Shown here piece after piece: positions 7,595 to 16,829 of a DNA stretch of 38,147 bases; position 1 is the first letter of the stretch; each line of letters begins with the position of its first letter. This DNA is from Deferribacteraceae bacterium UBA6793. GTDB lineage: Bacteria > Chrysiogenota > Deferribacteres > Deferribacterales > Geovibrionaceae. Below the pieces are notes generated by a model that was not told the DNA's origin, did not search any database, and saw only the letters and a list, made by a program, of their open reading frames with translations. Location of the stretch: positions 1-38,147 of the forward strand of contig DKFP01000016.1 in the NCBI GenBank assembly GCA_002452405.1, read 5' to 3'. The position numbers and the translations under genes are program-made.

Positions 7595-9427
7595 ATGTTT
7601 AAAACTAAATATCGCGCCTTCGGGTGGTTTATTCTTGCCAACGCTTTTTTTGCAGTGCTGACAAGTGTCCGTTATTTCGAATTTTTCCCGGACGGGTCTT
7701 TCTCCGCACTTTCAAGGATCTATGCTATAACTTCCACAGTGGGGCATATGGCTTTTCTGGCTGCCGTTCCGGGACTGATGTTCATTCCGGTGGTCTTCAT
7801 CCGCAATAAACTTTTTCGCAGGTTCCTGCTGGCACTTATTGGTGCGTTCGGGCTTACGGTACTGTTCATAGACACTGTAGTTTTCGCGCAGTACAGATTC
7901 CACATCAACTCAGTCGTACTCGGACTGGTGATGTCCGACGACATAGTTTCTTTTCCCTTTATAACATGGGCGATGGTTATCGGTTCGTTTCTGGGAGTTG
8001 TGGCATTTGAGTTCGGTCTTATCTCAATAATTGAGAACCGGATAAACTATCTCCGGCTGTGGACAGGGCGCAAAGTTGCACTGATTTTTCTTCTGTCGCT
8101 TCTGTCGGCTAACCTGATAAACATATGGGGCGTGGCACACGCCAACCAGTCCGTCGCCATGGTGAAGCGCTACCTGCCGCTCTATTACCCTGCCGCAGCG
8201 AACTCGCTCATGGCAAAGATGGGGCTGATTGACCTTTATTCACTCAAAACAGGAAATAATCTCAACGTAAGAGAGAAGGGCGATCTCAACTATCCGCTGC
8301 GACCTTTTACGGGGACAGTTCCTCAGCAGCCGAAAGATATAATGTTTGTCGTTATCGACTCATGGCGCTATGACACCCTTTCGCCGGAAATATCGCCTAA
8401 TATATGGAAACTTGCGGAGAAGGGGGTTATGTTCGACAACCACCTTTCAACTGGTAACGCCACCAGAACGGGTATTTTCGGGCTGTTTTACGGGTTGCCG
8501 GGCACTTACTGGCACTCTTTCGCGGCAAACCAGCGCTCGGCTGCCATCATAGACCGTTTTCAGGAGCTTGGATATCAGCTCGGTATATTTGGCTCCGCAC
8601 AGCTTGTCCGTCCCGAATTTAACCGTACAGTTTTCAGAAATGTTCCTGACCTGCGGATAAAATCCGACGGCGAATCCGCAGCAGACAAGGACAGAGACAT
8701 TACGAACGACTGGAAAGCGTGGTATGCAAAAGCTGACCCTGCAAAGCCCAAATTCAGCTTTCTGTTTTATGACGCACCCCATGCATACGAGTTTCCTGAT
8801 GATTTTAAACCTAGGTTCGAACCGATGCTTGAAGAGCTGAACTACCTTAAACTGGATAACGATTCAGACCCTGCGCCCCTTTTCAACAGATATAAGACCA
8901 GCGTACGCTATGTTGACAGTCTTATTAAGGAGATTATGGACACACTTGAGGCTCAGGGGAAACTTGATAATACGATCATTATCTTCACTGGCGACCATGG
9001 ACAGGAGATGAATGATAATAAACTGAACTTCTGGGGGCATAACGGGAATTTCACCGATGCACAGATAAAAGTTCCGTTTGTGATTACTGGTGCAGATGTG
9101 AAACAGCGCGCAAATCCGCAGTATTTCTCCGCTCTGACCACCCATGAAGATATTGTTCCAACCATTATGAAAAATTATCTCGGTATCGCCAATGACACCG
9201 CCGACTATTCCACGGGGTCGGATCTTTTTGGAAAGTTTGTTAACAGAAGCTGGATGGTTTCGTCTAAGTACAGCGGATATGCCGTTGTTACAAAAGATAA
9301 TATCCTGGAAGTCAGCTCCATGGGCAGCTACGAGGTTCTGGACAAGGCAAACCGTCCCGTGAATAAAAAGCTGGATTCGTTTAACATGAAAGACGTGCTT
9401 GCCGAGATAAGCCGTTACATGAAATAG
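7595..9427 (+). CDS. PbgA/YejM-like membrane sulfatase-fold protein (DUF3413)
   Basis: A 610-residue inner-membrane protein. Five hydrophobic segments (about 10-29, 45-70, 76-97, 124-146, 160-178) form the DUF3413 part. A periplasmic alkaline-phosphatase/sulfatase-fold domain runs from about 247 to the end: FVVIDSWRYDT (251-261, metal Asp255), GNATRTGIFGLFYG (287-300, nucleophile-position Thr), TGDHGQE (465-471) and FWGHNG (479-484). E. coli YejM (586 residues) senses periplasmic LPS and controls LpxC turnover through LapB; its phosphatase activity is debated. The length and architecture match. No convincing Shine-Dalgarno precedes the ATG. The 193-bp upstream gap is AT-rich and holds a 7-bp inverted repeat (AATTAAA/TTTAATT, 7541-7560). 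Confidence 0.87.
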   Translation: MFKTKYRAFGWFILANAFFAVLTSVRYFEFFPDGSFSALSRIYAITSTVGHMAFLAAVPGLMFIPVVFIRNKLFRRFLLALIGAFGLTVLFIDTVVFAQYRFHINSVVLGLVMSDDIVSFPFITWAMVIGSFLGVVAFEFGLISIIENRINYLRLWTGRKVALIFLLSLLSANLINIWGVAHANQSVAMVKRYLPLYYPAAANSLMAKMGLIDLYSLKTGNNLNVREKGDLNYPLRPFTGTVPQQPKDIMFVVIDSWRYDTLSPEISPNIWKLAEKGVMFDNHLSTGNATRTGIFGLFYGLPGTYWHSFAANQRSAAIIDRFQELGYQLGIFGSAQLVRPEFNRTVFRNVPDLRIKSDGESAADKDRDITNDWKAWYAKADPAKPKFSFLFYDAPHAYEFPDDFKPRFEPMLEELNYLKLDNDSDPAPLFNRYKTSVRYVDSLIKEIMDTLEAQGKLDNTIIIFTGDHGQEMNDNKLNFWGHNGNFTDAQIKVPFVITGADVKQRANPQYFSALTTHEDIVPTIMKNYLGIANDTADYSTGSDLFGKFVNRSWMVSSKYSGYAVVTKDNILEVSSMGSYEVLDKANRPVNKKLDSFNMKDVLAEISRYMK

Positions 9428-9460
9428 ATTAATATAAAGTGCACCTTTGCGCACCGGTGG

Positions 9461-9479
9461 TATAATATACTATGAGGTG
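9461..9479 (+). promoter_or_regulatory. Probable -10 element and ribosome site of the P-type ATPase gene
   Basis: A perfect TATAAT (9461-9466) lies 18 nt before the chosen ATG at 9484, preceded by an 8-bp palindrome CACCGGTG (9452-9459). GAGGTG (9474-9479) decides the start at 9484 over the ATG at 9472. The leader would be about 10 nt. No clear -35 box is visible. Confidence 0.45.
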
Positions 9480-9483
9480 CGGA

Positions 9484-12111
9484 ATGTTCCACAGTTTGGA
9501 TGTTAAACAGGCTTTGGAAAGATCGGGCAGCTCCGAAAACGGACTCTCCGCGCAGGAAGCTGCAAAACGCCTTGAGCAATACGGCAGAAACAGGCTTGCG
9601 GAACCGAAAGGTAAAAGCCGTTTCACCATGTTCATTGAACAGTTCAAAAGTGTTCTCATCATCATATTGCTGGTTGCGGCAGTTATTTCCTTTGCCGTGG
9701 GCGAAGTTATGGACGCTGTGGTCATCTTCGCAATAGTCATTATGAACGCCGCTATTGGGTTCTATCTCGAAATAAAAGCCGAAAAATCTATATACCTTCT
9801 GAAACAGCTTCTTTCTCTCAGAGCGCGGGTTCTGCGCGGCGGAGAAGTTTCCGATATCGATTCGGAATATCTCGTTCCGGGCGACATAGTTCTTCTTGAG
9901 AGCGGAAGCAGAGTGCCGGCAGACCTGTATATCATCGAATCGGCTGATATCCGCGTTGACCAGTCCGCGCTGACGGGTGAGTCGGTTCCGGTTGAAAAAA
10001 ACGTATGCGTGCTGCCTCCGGAAACGCCTTTGGCGGAAAGACAGAATATCGCCTGTATGGGTACAACTGTCACCGCCGGACGAGGCAGGGGACTCGTTTT
10101 CGGAGCCGGAATGAACACCGAGTTCGGCAAAATAGCCGGGCTGGCGCAGAGTATGGAGACCGGCGACACACGCCTTAAACAGAAACTGGATAAACTGGGG
10201 CGAAAACTGGGGCTTATCTCACTTCTCATCGCATTCGGCATCTTTCTGCTTGGCATCTTTCAGGAACGGGGCGTTCTCGAAATGTTCCTGCTGGGAGTGT
10301 CTCTTGCGGTTGCCGTTATTCCTGAGGGACTGCCGGCAGTTGTAACAATCACCCTTGCGCTTGGCGTGCGTAGTATGGTCAAAAAGAATTGTCTTATCCG
10401 CAATCTTTCTGCAACGGAAACACTGGGAGAGGTATCGGTCATATGCACTGACAAGACAGGTACGCTTACCCAGAACGAAATGACTGTCAGAAAAGTATAT
10501 TTCGATGGAAAGATATATGATGTTTCCGGCAGGGGATATGATCCGCGGGGCGGCTTCTCTTCCGACGGGAAACCTGTTGAAGCATCCGTGTTGGAAGAAC
10601 TTATCCGTGCAGGCGCGATGTGCAACCACGCCATCATAAGTAAAAAAGAGGGACGGTGGATTTCTATAGGCGATTCAACGGAAGGGGCTTTGACCGTTCT
10701 GGGTATGAAAGCGGATATAACGCAGGATATGAAACCTGTGCGGGAAGTGGCTTTTACATCGTCGAGAAAACGCATGACCAGTGTGTTTTTCGACGGACGT
10801 AAATTCAAAATATACGCTAAAGGTGCGCCGGAACAGATTTTGCCGCGTTGTACAGAATATATTAATAACGGCGTAGTTGAGAGGCTTGGCAGCCAAGATG
10901 CACTTATGCAGGTTTATGATTCGCTTGCGGGTGGTGGTCTGCGTATACTGGCTCTGGCAAGGAGCGAAGCAGAGAGTGTTGATATTTCCGACGATGAACT
11001 TGAAAGCGGATTCATCTTCCTCGGTTTTGCGTGTATCGCCGATCCGCCGAGACCGGAAGTGCCGGAGGCTGTCAGAAAAGCCCATGATGCCGATATAGAC
11101 GTTATCATGGTCACAGGTGATTCCCCTGTGACGGCAAAATCCATCGGTGCCGAGATAGGTATCGGCACGTCGGAGGTCATTACAGGTGTCGATCTGGACA
11201 GGATGGACGATGCGGTGCTGACTGAGAAACTTAAATCATGCCGGATATTTGCAAGAGTCACTCCTGAACATAAATTCAGGATAGTGGAAGTTTTGCAGAG
11301 AGGAGGGCACGTTACCGCCATGACTGGCGACGGCGTAAACGATGCTCCGGCGCTTAAAAAGTCGGATGTGGGCATAGCCATGGGCATCCGCGGTACGGAT
11401 GTTGCAAAAGATGCATCGGATATGATTCTTGTGGACGATAATTTCGCCAGCATAATCGATGGTGTGGAGGAGGGGCGCAGGCAATATGAGAATATTCAGC
11501 GTGTCACCCGCTATCTGCTGTCGGCCAATTTCGGTGAAATAGTCACCATACTTGCCGCTATGCTGCTTAAACTGCCGGTGATACTGTTTGCCGTGCAGAT
11601 TTTATGGATAAACCTTGCGACCGATGGCATGCTGGCACTTGCACTTGGGACAGATCCTTCGGCAAAAGACAGCATGAAACAACCGCCAAGAAATCCGAAT
11701 ACCGCAATTTTGACAAAAGAGGTTATGGCTTATCTGCTTACCATGGGGGTGTGGATAGGAGGGTTGACGGTGGGGATATTCGCCTTTCTGCTTTACTGCG
11801 GTGAGCCGGAAGCAGAGGCGAGAAGTGCCGCGTTTGTGGGGCTTATCATCTTCGAGATGGTGCATATCTTTAACTTCAGAGACATTAATACGTCTGTGTT
11901 TAAGAAGAGCTATTTTGACAACATGAATTTGAATATTGTCTGGGCTGTGACATTTGCCGTGCAGCTTTTAATAATATATCTGCCTGAATCGCAGGAACTG
12001 TTTTACACGATGGATATGACGATTTCCGACTGGTTCGATATCGCACTGTTGAGCGCTTCAGTTATCTTTATGACCGAGGTGTACAGACGGGTTGCGAGAT
12101 ACAGACTGTAA
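9484..12111 (+). CDS. P-type Ca2+-transporting ATPase (SERCA/PMR1-like)
   Basis: An 875-residue type II P-ATPase. Visible parts are the N-terminal cation-ATPase domain (1-75), actuator TGES (164-167), M4 motif IPEGLP (279-284), phosphorylation site DKTGTLT (Asp323), nucleotide-domain KGAPE (446-450), TGDSPVTAKSIG (544-555), hinge TGDGVNDAP (614-622) and six C-terminal membrane helices. The residues that bind both calcium ions in SERCA appear conserved: Glu281 (M4), Asn682 and Glu685 (M5, SANFGE), Asn710, Thr713 and Asp714 (M6, WINLATD) and Glu791 (M8, IIFEM). That favours Ca2+ export over Na+ or Mn2+, though transport specificity needs assay. It stands alone. Confidence 0.9.
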   Translation: MFHSLDVKQALERSGSSENGLSAQEAAKRLEQYGRNRLAEPKGKSRFTMFIEQFKSVLIIILLVAAVISFAVGEVMDAVVIFAIVIMNAAIGFYLEIKAEKSIYLLKQLLSLRARVLRGGEVSDIDSEYLVPGDIVLLESGSRVPADLYIIESADIRVDQSALTGESVPVEKNVCVLPPETPLAERQNIACMGTTVTAGRGRGLVFGAGMNTEFGKIAGLAQSMETGDTRLKQKLDKLGRKLGLISLLIAFGIFLLGIFQERGVLEMFLLGVSLAVAVIPEGLPAVVTITLALGVRSMVKKNCLIRNLSATETLGEVSVICTDKTGTLTQNEMTVRKVYFDGKIYDVSGRGYDPRGGFSSDGKPVEASVLEELIRAGAMCNHAIISKKEGRWISIGDSTEGALTVLGMKADITQDMKPVREVAFTSSRKRMTSVFFDGRKFKIYAKGAPEQILPRCTEYINNGVVERLGSQDALMQVYDSLAGGGLRILALARSEAESVDISDDELESGFIFLGFACIADPPRPEVPEAVRKAHDADIDVIMVTGDSPVTAKSIGAEIGIGTSEVITGVDLDRMDDAVLTEKLKSCRIFARVTPEHKFRIVEVLQRGGHVTAMTGDGVNDAPALKKSDVGIAMGIRGTDVAKDASDMILVDDNFASIIDGVEEGRRQYENIQRVTRYLLSANFGEIVTILAAMLLKLPVILFAVQILWINLATDGMLALALGTDPSAKDSMKQPPRNPNTAILTKEVMAYLLTMGVWIGGLTVGIFAFLLYCGEPEAEARSAAFVGLIIFEMVHIFNFRDINTSVFKKSYFDNMNLNIVWAVTFAVQLLIIYLPESQELFYTMDMTISDWFDIALLSASVIFMTEVYRRVARYRL

Positions 12112-12247
12112 ACAACGCCTTCCGGTATAATCAGGACATTTGGTCTTTTTATCAGTAATGCCATGTTGTAAATGTGTGTGTAACCATTCCATAAAATAGA
12201 GCCGAAAATAGCTAGAATTTCCCGTTAGAATACAATTGGAGGATTCG

Positions 12248-12754
12248 ATGGAACGTAGCTAATTTACTAAAATACAGATCATAAAAATACTCAAAGAAGT
12301 TGAAGCAGGCTGACTCGTCAAAGATGTGATATAAAACAAGCTCTAAAGCCGTCGCAGAAGCGAGATCAGGTTGATTACTGTCCGAAGGCTTCCGGCGTAA
12401 GTGCCAGATTTGTATACAGCACAATTAATATCAGCAGAACTGTTTTTAATTATCTATCAGCCAGATACAGCAAAAGATAAACCTGCGGTAGATGTTTTAC
12501 TCGAACTGCGCGAATGTTACCCCAGATGTGGATTTGGGCAACTGTATCCTATTATCCGCCAGCATGTCTTTAAATGGAATCATAAACGAGTTTACAGAGT
12601 CTATTGTACTCAAAAGCTGAATGGGCTGAAGCACATAAGGTCGAGTTTGAATTTATATGTATTTGATAGTTTTCCGTATTCGGGAACAAAAACTGGAGTA
12701 TATATTGATGAATACAAAACAATGAGAGAACAAATGCTGCTATCTGCGAAATAA
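12248..12754 (+). pseudogene. Decayed IS407-like (IS3 family) transposase remnant
   Basis: From 12248 one frame reads MERS-stop-FTKIQIIKILKEVEAG-stop-LVKDVI, an IS3-family OrfA start with two nonsense codons. At 12340 another frame reads ALKPSQKRDQ, and from about 12476 a third reads AVDVLLELRECYPRCGFGQ and WNHKRVYRVYCTQKLN, the N-terminal part of IS407-type OrfB. The text then jumps to LYVFDSF...YIDEYKTMRE, which fits the C-terminal end of OrfB. The DDE catalytic core is therefore deleted. Terminal inverted repeats were not found. The flanking 12112-12247 and 12755-12942 hold no gene that can be supported. Confidence 0.8.
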
Positions 12755-12942
12755 CTCCGATGCAGAGACTTGATAATATGGGAATAAATCCTGCAATATA
12801 TTACCGCTAAAAATGAGATGGCGCCCCATAGAGCGGGTTATATTTCCTGTTTTCTCAATTTCTGAGCAGAACTGTCATAACTCAGACTCTCCAGAGGTAG
12901 AGCCATACCGTCCAAATATATGAGTACCTAACACATGTTAAC

Positions 12943-14427
12943 TTATTTAAAAATTACAGGTTCGTTTTCACCTTCCAGTATTGTTACTTCCTGTTCCTGC
13001 TTGCCAACAGTAATTTTTCTCATACCAACTGGTAGTTTAACTGTTGAAGGAGTTACACTCAGTTGCTTGCCATCCACAATAATTTCTTTACCCGGAGACT
13101 CACTGTTTATAAATATTTTACCGAATGAAGGAATAGGGATTGATATTGCTGTGATACTGTTTTTTTGTATATCAACCTCAATTGGTTTTGATTTAAAATA
13201 ATTTGAATCAGAAACATACAAAGAGTGTTTTCCAACAGGTATGTTATTGAACACATTCGGCGTGCTTCCTATGGATCTGTCGTCGAGAAAAACTTCCATT
13301 TCCTGCTGAAATGATGATAAATCCAGAGAGCCATAATCAGTTTTCGTGAAATAAAATATAGAGGACGTGATTGCTATCACACACATCAATGCGAATGTGT
13401 ACAAACTGTATATCCTGCGATTAACATTGGATAGACTTTGGGCAATGTGTTCTGACAGTTCGATACAGCCGCTATGATCGCTTTTAGACTCAAGAGTCAT
13501 TCGGCAGAGTTTCTCCGCTTTAAGCAATGCTGTTTTGGTTTTAACATATGATTTGCTTTGTATTGCCGCGTCGTATTCCTGAAGCGCTTCCTTATAATAT
13601 ACTTCAGAATTATCAGGTTTGACGATTTCCTGCATTGCCTCAATAAACTCTGTTGCCGACTGAAAACGATCCTCAGGTCTTTTGGCTATTGCTCTCATTA
13701 TGATGTCGCTCAGCTTCGGCGGGATGTCTCCAGAGAGCTCTGTGGGCTTTACAGGGGTTTGATATACCTGCATAGTTCTTGTTGCTTCCTGGCTGTCTCC
13801 CCTGAACGGCTGCTTCCCGGTCGCCAGGTGGTAAAGAAGAACACCGGATGAGTAAATATCGGAGCGATGGTCTACTATGCCTCCGATACATTGTTCAGGG
13901 GAGGCATAGCTGGACGTTCCTATGAATTGACCAAACTCAGTATTAATATCAACTTTATTAGTGTCTCCGATAATTTTTGCGATACCAAAGTCAGAAATCT
14001 TAACATTGCCTTCTGAAGTAATGAAAATGTTGCTCGGTTTTATGTCTCTGTGCACAAGTTTTCTGTCATGTGCATACTGAAGCCCTGCGAGTACATCAGA
14101 GAGTATTTTGACACAGTTGTCAACAGGGAGCCCCTGACCTGCCACCAGAAGCTCGTCAAGTGTCACTCCCTGAATAAATTCCAGAAAAAATATCAACTGT
14201 TCTTCATCAAAGTCATATATCTGAACAATATTCGGGTGTTGCATTTCCGCAAGGCTGTATGCCTCAAGTTTGAAGCGTTGCACAATTTCCAGGTTTTCCT
14301 TGAATTCAGGGAGAAGTTGTTTAGCGGCAACTTCTCTTTTCAGTGAAGGCTGATATGCTTTGTAAACGTTTGCCATCCCGCCTGTCGCAATATGGTTGCC
14401 AATTATAAAACCTGAACGTGCGCCCAT
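12943..14427 (-). CDS. Hanks-type Ser/Thr protein kinase with periplasmic PEGA domains
   Basis: A 494-residue single-pass membrane kinase. The cytoplasmic kinase domain (about 7-268) has a glycine loop variant ATGGMANVY (14-22), Lys36, Glu55, HRDIKPSN (126-133, catalytic Asp128), DFG (146-148) and a GTSSYASPE activation segment (170-178), all needed for activity. A helical stretch (275-335) precedes a transmembrane helix (about 343-360). The exterior part holds two PEGA-like beta repeats (about 376-430 and 436-485, 'GSTPNVFNNIPVGKHSLYV' and 'VTPSTVKLPVGMRKITV' types). AGGAGG stands 10 nt before the ATG. It is the last gene of the seven-gene module, 15 nt after the VWA lipoprotein gene. It should phosphorylate the FHA partners and be reversed by the PP2C enzyme. 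Confidence 0.9.
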   Translation of the reverse strand: MGARSGFIIGNHIATGGMANVYKAYQPSLKREVAAKQLLPEFKENLEIVQRFKLEAYSLAEMQHPNIVQIYDFDEEQLIFFLEFIQGVTLDELLVAGQGLPVDNCVKILSDVLAGLQYAHDRKLVHRDIKPSNIFITSEGNVKISDFGIAKIIGDTNKVDINTEFGQFIGTSSYASPEQCIGGIVDHRSDIYSSGVLLYHLATGKQPFRGDSQEATRTMQVYQTPVKPTELSGDIPPKLSDIIMRAIAKRPEDRFQSATEFIEAMQEIVKPDNSEVYYKEALQEYDAAIQSKSYVKTKTALLKAEKLCRMTLESKSDHSGCIELSEHIAQSLSNVNRRIYSLYTFALMCVIAITSSIFYFTKTDYGSLDLSSFQQEMEVFLDDRSIGSTPNVFNNIPVGKHSLYVSDSNYFKSKPIEVDIQKNSITAISIPIPSFGKIFINSESPGKEIIVDGKQLSVTPSTVKLPVGMRKITVGKQEQEVTILEGENEPVIFK

Positions 14428-14442
14428 GCCTCAGGATCCTCC

Positions 14443-15531
14443 TTAGTTATTAACCAGCAGATTCGCCGGCTCAAAAATCGGATCTATGTCATTATCTGAT
14501 CTGAACCCTAAGTATATATTATAATTTGACTGGCTCGGAGTGATAGCTATGTTTTTTGTGAAAGTCTTTTCACCCACAGCTGAGATAGTAAGTTTAATTT
14601 TGGTAAAATCAGTAAAATAATATGGTGCGATGTTAATTCTTGCTGTCGTACCTATACTGGCCTGGGCAATGATTACTCCTTTATTGTCTATAATATTAAA
14701 TGGAAAGTTGTCAAGTTCCTGTCTTATCAGTGCATCGAGAAGCTCCTCACCTGAAGCTGCCTGAACAAAGACGCCTGTTGTAAGATTTTTGAGCTTCTGT
14801 AGTGTTTTTTTTGCATCTGGAAGTGTAACCGCATTTTTACCTTTACCAATGCCAAAAGCAACAATGCTCACTCTTATATTATTGTCAGATGCAAATTTGA
14901 TAGCACTTGTAGGAGAAATTGCGCCCTTGACTTTACCATAGCATTCTTCTTCCCCATCAGTGATCAATATAATATGCTTACGATTCCCTTTAACGTCTTT
15001 TAAAATATTTGCCGCTTTCATAATAGCGTTGCCAATGGGAGTATCACCCTTATATGCATTAGCATTGGAAAATTTTGCTAATGCGCTATCATATTTTTTC
15101 TGATCAAATTTTGATAATGAGACAACTGTTTCTATGTCGTTATTACATGACTGTGTTGCAAGCGAGGCATTCTGAACATTTCCATGGTAAATTCCTGAGT
15201 CAGAATTGCTTCCATATACAAGGAGACCAACATTATTTTTCGGGTTGATTTTGTCAACAAACTTATTGAACGACTCAATTGCAGTTTTGTATCTTGGTTT
15301 TCCATTTGTGCTGGTCGGCCACAACATACTTCCTGATGCGTCATAAATAATGATTGTATTTTCAGGATTTCTTATATTTGAAATAAATTTATAAGCCATA
15401 TCCATGTCCGACTGCGTGCTTCCGGATTTTACCGCATTGATATTAAGCGTTACATATTTTTCCTGAGGTCCACATCCTAAAATGGAGGCTACTATAAGAA
15501 ACGTTGAGAAGATGATTAAGTTCTTTAACAT
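14443..15531 (-). CDS. VWA-domain lipoprotein
   Basis: A 362-residue lipoprotein. The signal peptide ends in a lipobox SILGC (Cys20), followed by Gly21, so it is likely sent to the outer membrane. A von Willebrand factor A domain covers about 57-265. Its metal site (MIDAS) is intact: DASGS (64-68), Thr164 in GDTPIG and Asp192 in TDGEE. VWA domains bind proteins through the metal ion. The last hundred residues are a beta-rich tail (about 275-345) without a recognised name. AGGAAAA precedes the ATG. It is 12 nt from the upstream gene and 15 nt from the downstream kinase gene. Its place beside a PEGA kinase suggests a ligand-binding or scaffold arm on the periplasmic side. Confidence 0.87.
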   Translation of the reverse strand: MLKNLIIFSTFLIVASILGCGPQEKYVTLNINAVKSGSTQSDMDMAYKFISNIRNPENTIIIYDASGSMLWPTSTNGKPRYKTAIESFNKFVDKINPKNNVGLLVYGSNSDSGIYHGNVQNASLATQSCNNDIETVVSLSKFDQKKYDSALAKFSNANAYKGDTPIGNAIMKAANILKDVKGNRKHIILITDGEEECYGKVKGAISPTSAIKFASDNNIRVSIVAFGIGKGKNAVTLPDAKKTLQKLKNLTTGVFVQAASGEELLDALIRQELDNFPFNIIDNKGVIIAQASIGTTARINIAPYYFTDFTKIKLTISAVGEKTFTKNIAITPSQSNYNIYLGFRSDNDIDPIFEPANLLVNN

Positions 15532-15543
15532 AATTTTTTCCTG

Positions 15544-16776
15544 TTAAGCAATTGCTGAATTAAAGATTGTTTGGACAGATGCATAGTTTTTAGGAAGTGT
15601 AATTGACGGGTTAAAAGCTTTTGCATTAACAAAGGCCTTTTGAGCCTCCGATTTGTAGTTATTATTTGTCGCTGATTTTGAGTTGCCTGACGTAATTTGT
15701 AGTGAAAAAGCTATACCTTTATACATGTATGCTGAGGCTATGCTCTGGTTTTTAAATGACTTGTTTTTTGTAATATCGGTCAAAATTGTTATAGCTTGGT
15801 TAAACTCGCCTTTGTTAATTTTATCAATTGCAACATTAAGCGGGTTTTCTGCTCTAAGCACGGGCTTAACCGGTATTTCTGTGACGGGTATGTTATTGTC
15901 TTTTGCAATTTTTACGAGTTTTTGTGCAGACTCATATGCTTTCATTGCTACTGCCTCGTTACCAATGATGGCATCTGATGAGTTATTATCATTAAACAAA
16001 GATAATCTGGAATTATGCTTTTTAATCATTTGGTTGATCTTGTTGCTATATTTCTTTTTTACAGTGTTATTATTTGTCCGTTCGGGCTTATTTGATGCCA
16101 TGTTGCTAACTGTGGAAGTCATCTGATTGATTGTATCAAGGTCATTTTGCATTTCTGACGCTAAATAAATCTCAAGTTTTTCAACTGCTTTCTTACGCAG
16201 CTCTTCTGCCAGATAGCTACCATACTCTATTTCGCGCATAGCATAGATATCGTCGCGTACAGTATCAAAGTCGTAGTTATCAATCGCTTTTAAGCCTTCA
16301 TTATAATATGTTTTCTGTAAAGGCTGGAGAATATTATGAATCTTTTCCATATTGTTTCTGGCGACAGCTATCTTATTTGTATAGTCACCGGGACTGATTG
16401 CTGCATAATTAATGAATGTTGTATATTTTAAAACCGCATTATTATAAAGTTTTAGTTCTTCTTCAGAAATATCATCAATAGTTTTTGGTTGAGGTGTCTG
16501 GAGGATAGCCTCATAATAGTAGTTACCTTGGGCAAAAGCAATATCCGTAGCCTGCACAGCAGCCGTAAGCATGGATGTCTTGTATTTAGCACATAAACTT
16601 GCAGTGTCTATGTTGCATGAGTTTATACAGTCTGTCAGTAATGATAAATATTCTGTATTTTTAAAGCTGCCGATAAGCTTATTACTGTCGTCTATGACAG
16701 TAGTGCAGTCCAGTGCGAAAGCCGAAGAGCAGATAGATAATACATAAAAAACACATAATGTTAACCTGTTTTTCAT
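15544..16776 (-). CDS. Exported helical (TPR-like) protein of the kinase module
   Basis: A 410-residue secreted protein. The signal peptide (1-21) ends SSAFA-L. The rest is rich in helix formers, with an N-terminal cysteine-containing part (Cys24, then a CINSC...LCAKY cluster) and a C-terminal segment that looks like a degenerate tetratricopeptide repeat: LNVAIDKINKGEFNQAITIL, ASAYMYKGIAFSLQ and QKAFVNAKAFNP. The middle is polar and Asn-rich. No enzyme motif is visible. TPR-like proteins usually hold complexes together, so it may link the VWA lipoprotein with the membrane parts. A terminator-like hairpin precedes it, so it may be produced less than the four genes upstream. GAGG stands 7 nt before the start. 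Confidence 0.6.
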   Translation of the reverse strand: MKNRLTLCVFYVLSICSSAFALDCTTVIDDSNKLIGSFKNTEYLSLLTDCINSCNIDTASLCAKYKTSMLTAAVQATDIAFAQGNYYYEAILQTPQPKTIDDISEEELKLYNNAVLKYTTFINYAAISPGDYTNKIAVARNNMEKIHNILQPLQKTYYNEGLKAIDNYDFDTVRDDIYAMREIEYGSYLAEELRKKAVEKLEIYLASEMQNDLDTINQMTSTVSNMASNKPERTNNNTVKKKYSNKINQMIKKHNSRLSLFNDNNSSDAIIGNEAVAMKAYESAQKLVKIAKDNNIPVTEIPVKPVLRAENPLNVAIDKINKGEFNQAITILTDITKNKSFKNQSIASAYMYKGIAFSLQITSGNSKSATNNNYKSEAQKAFVNAKAFNPSITLPKNYASVQTIFNSAIA

Positions 16777-16785
16777 TTCCTACCT

Positions 16786-16823
16786 CAAAAGAAAAAGTGA
16801 CCCGCATTGTAAAATGCGGGTCA
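16786..16823 (-). terminator. Terminator-like hairpin inside the kinase module
   Basis: On the minus strand GACCCGCATT (16813-16822) and AATGCGGGTC (16799-16808) form a perfect 10-bp stem with a 4-nt loop, followed by ACTTTTTCTTTT. It lies 7 nt after the pseudoprotease stop and about 20 nt before the ATG of the next gene, overlapping that gene's leader. It is probably a partial terminator that splits expression of the operon. Confidence 0.8.
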
Positions 16824-16829
16824 GATAAA

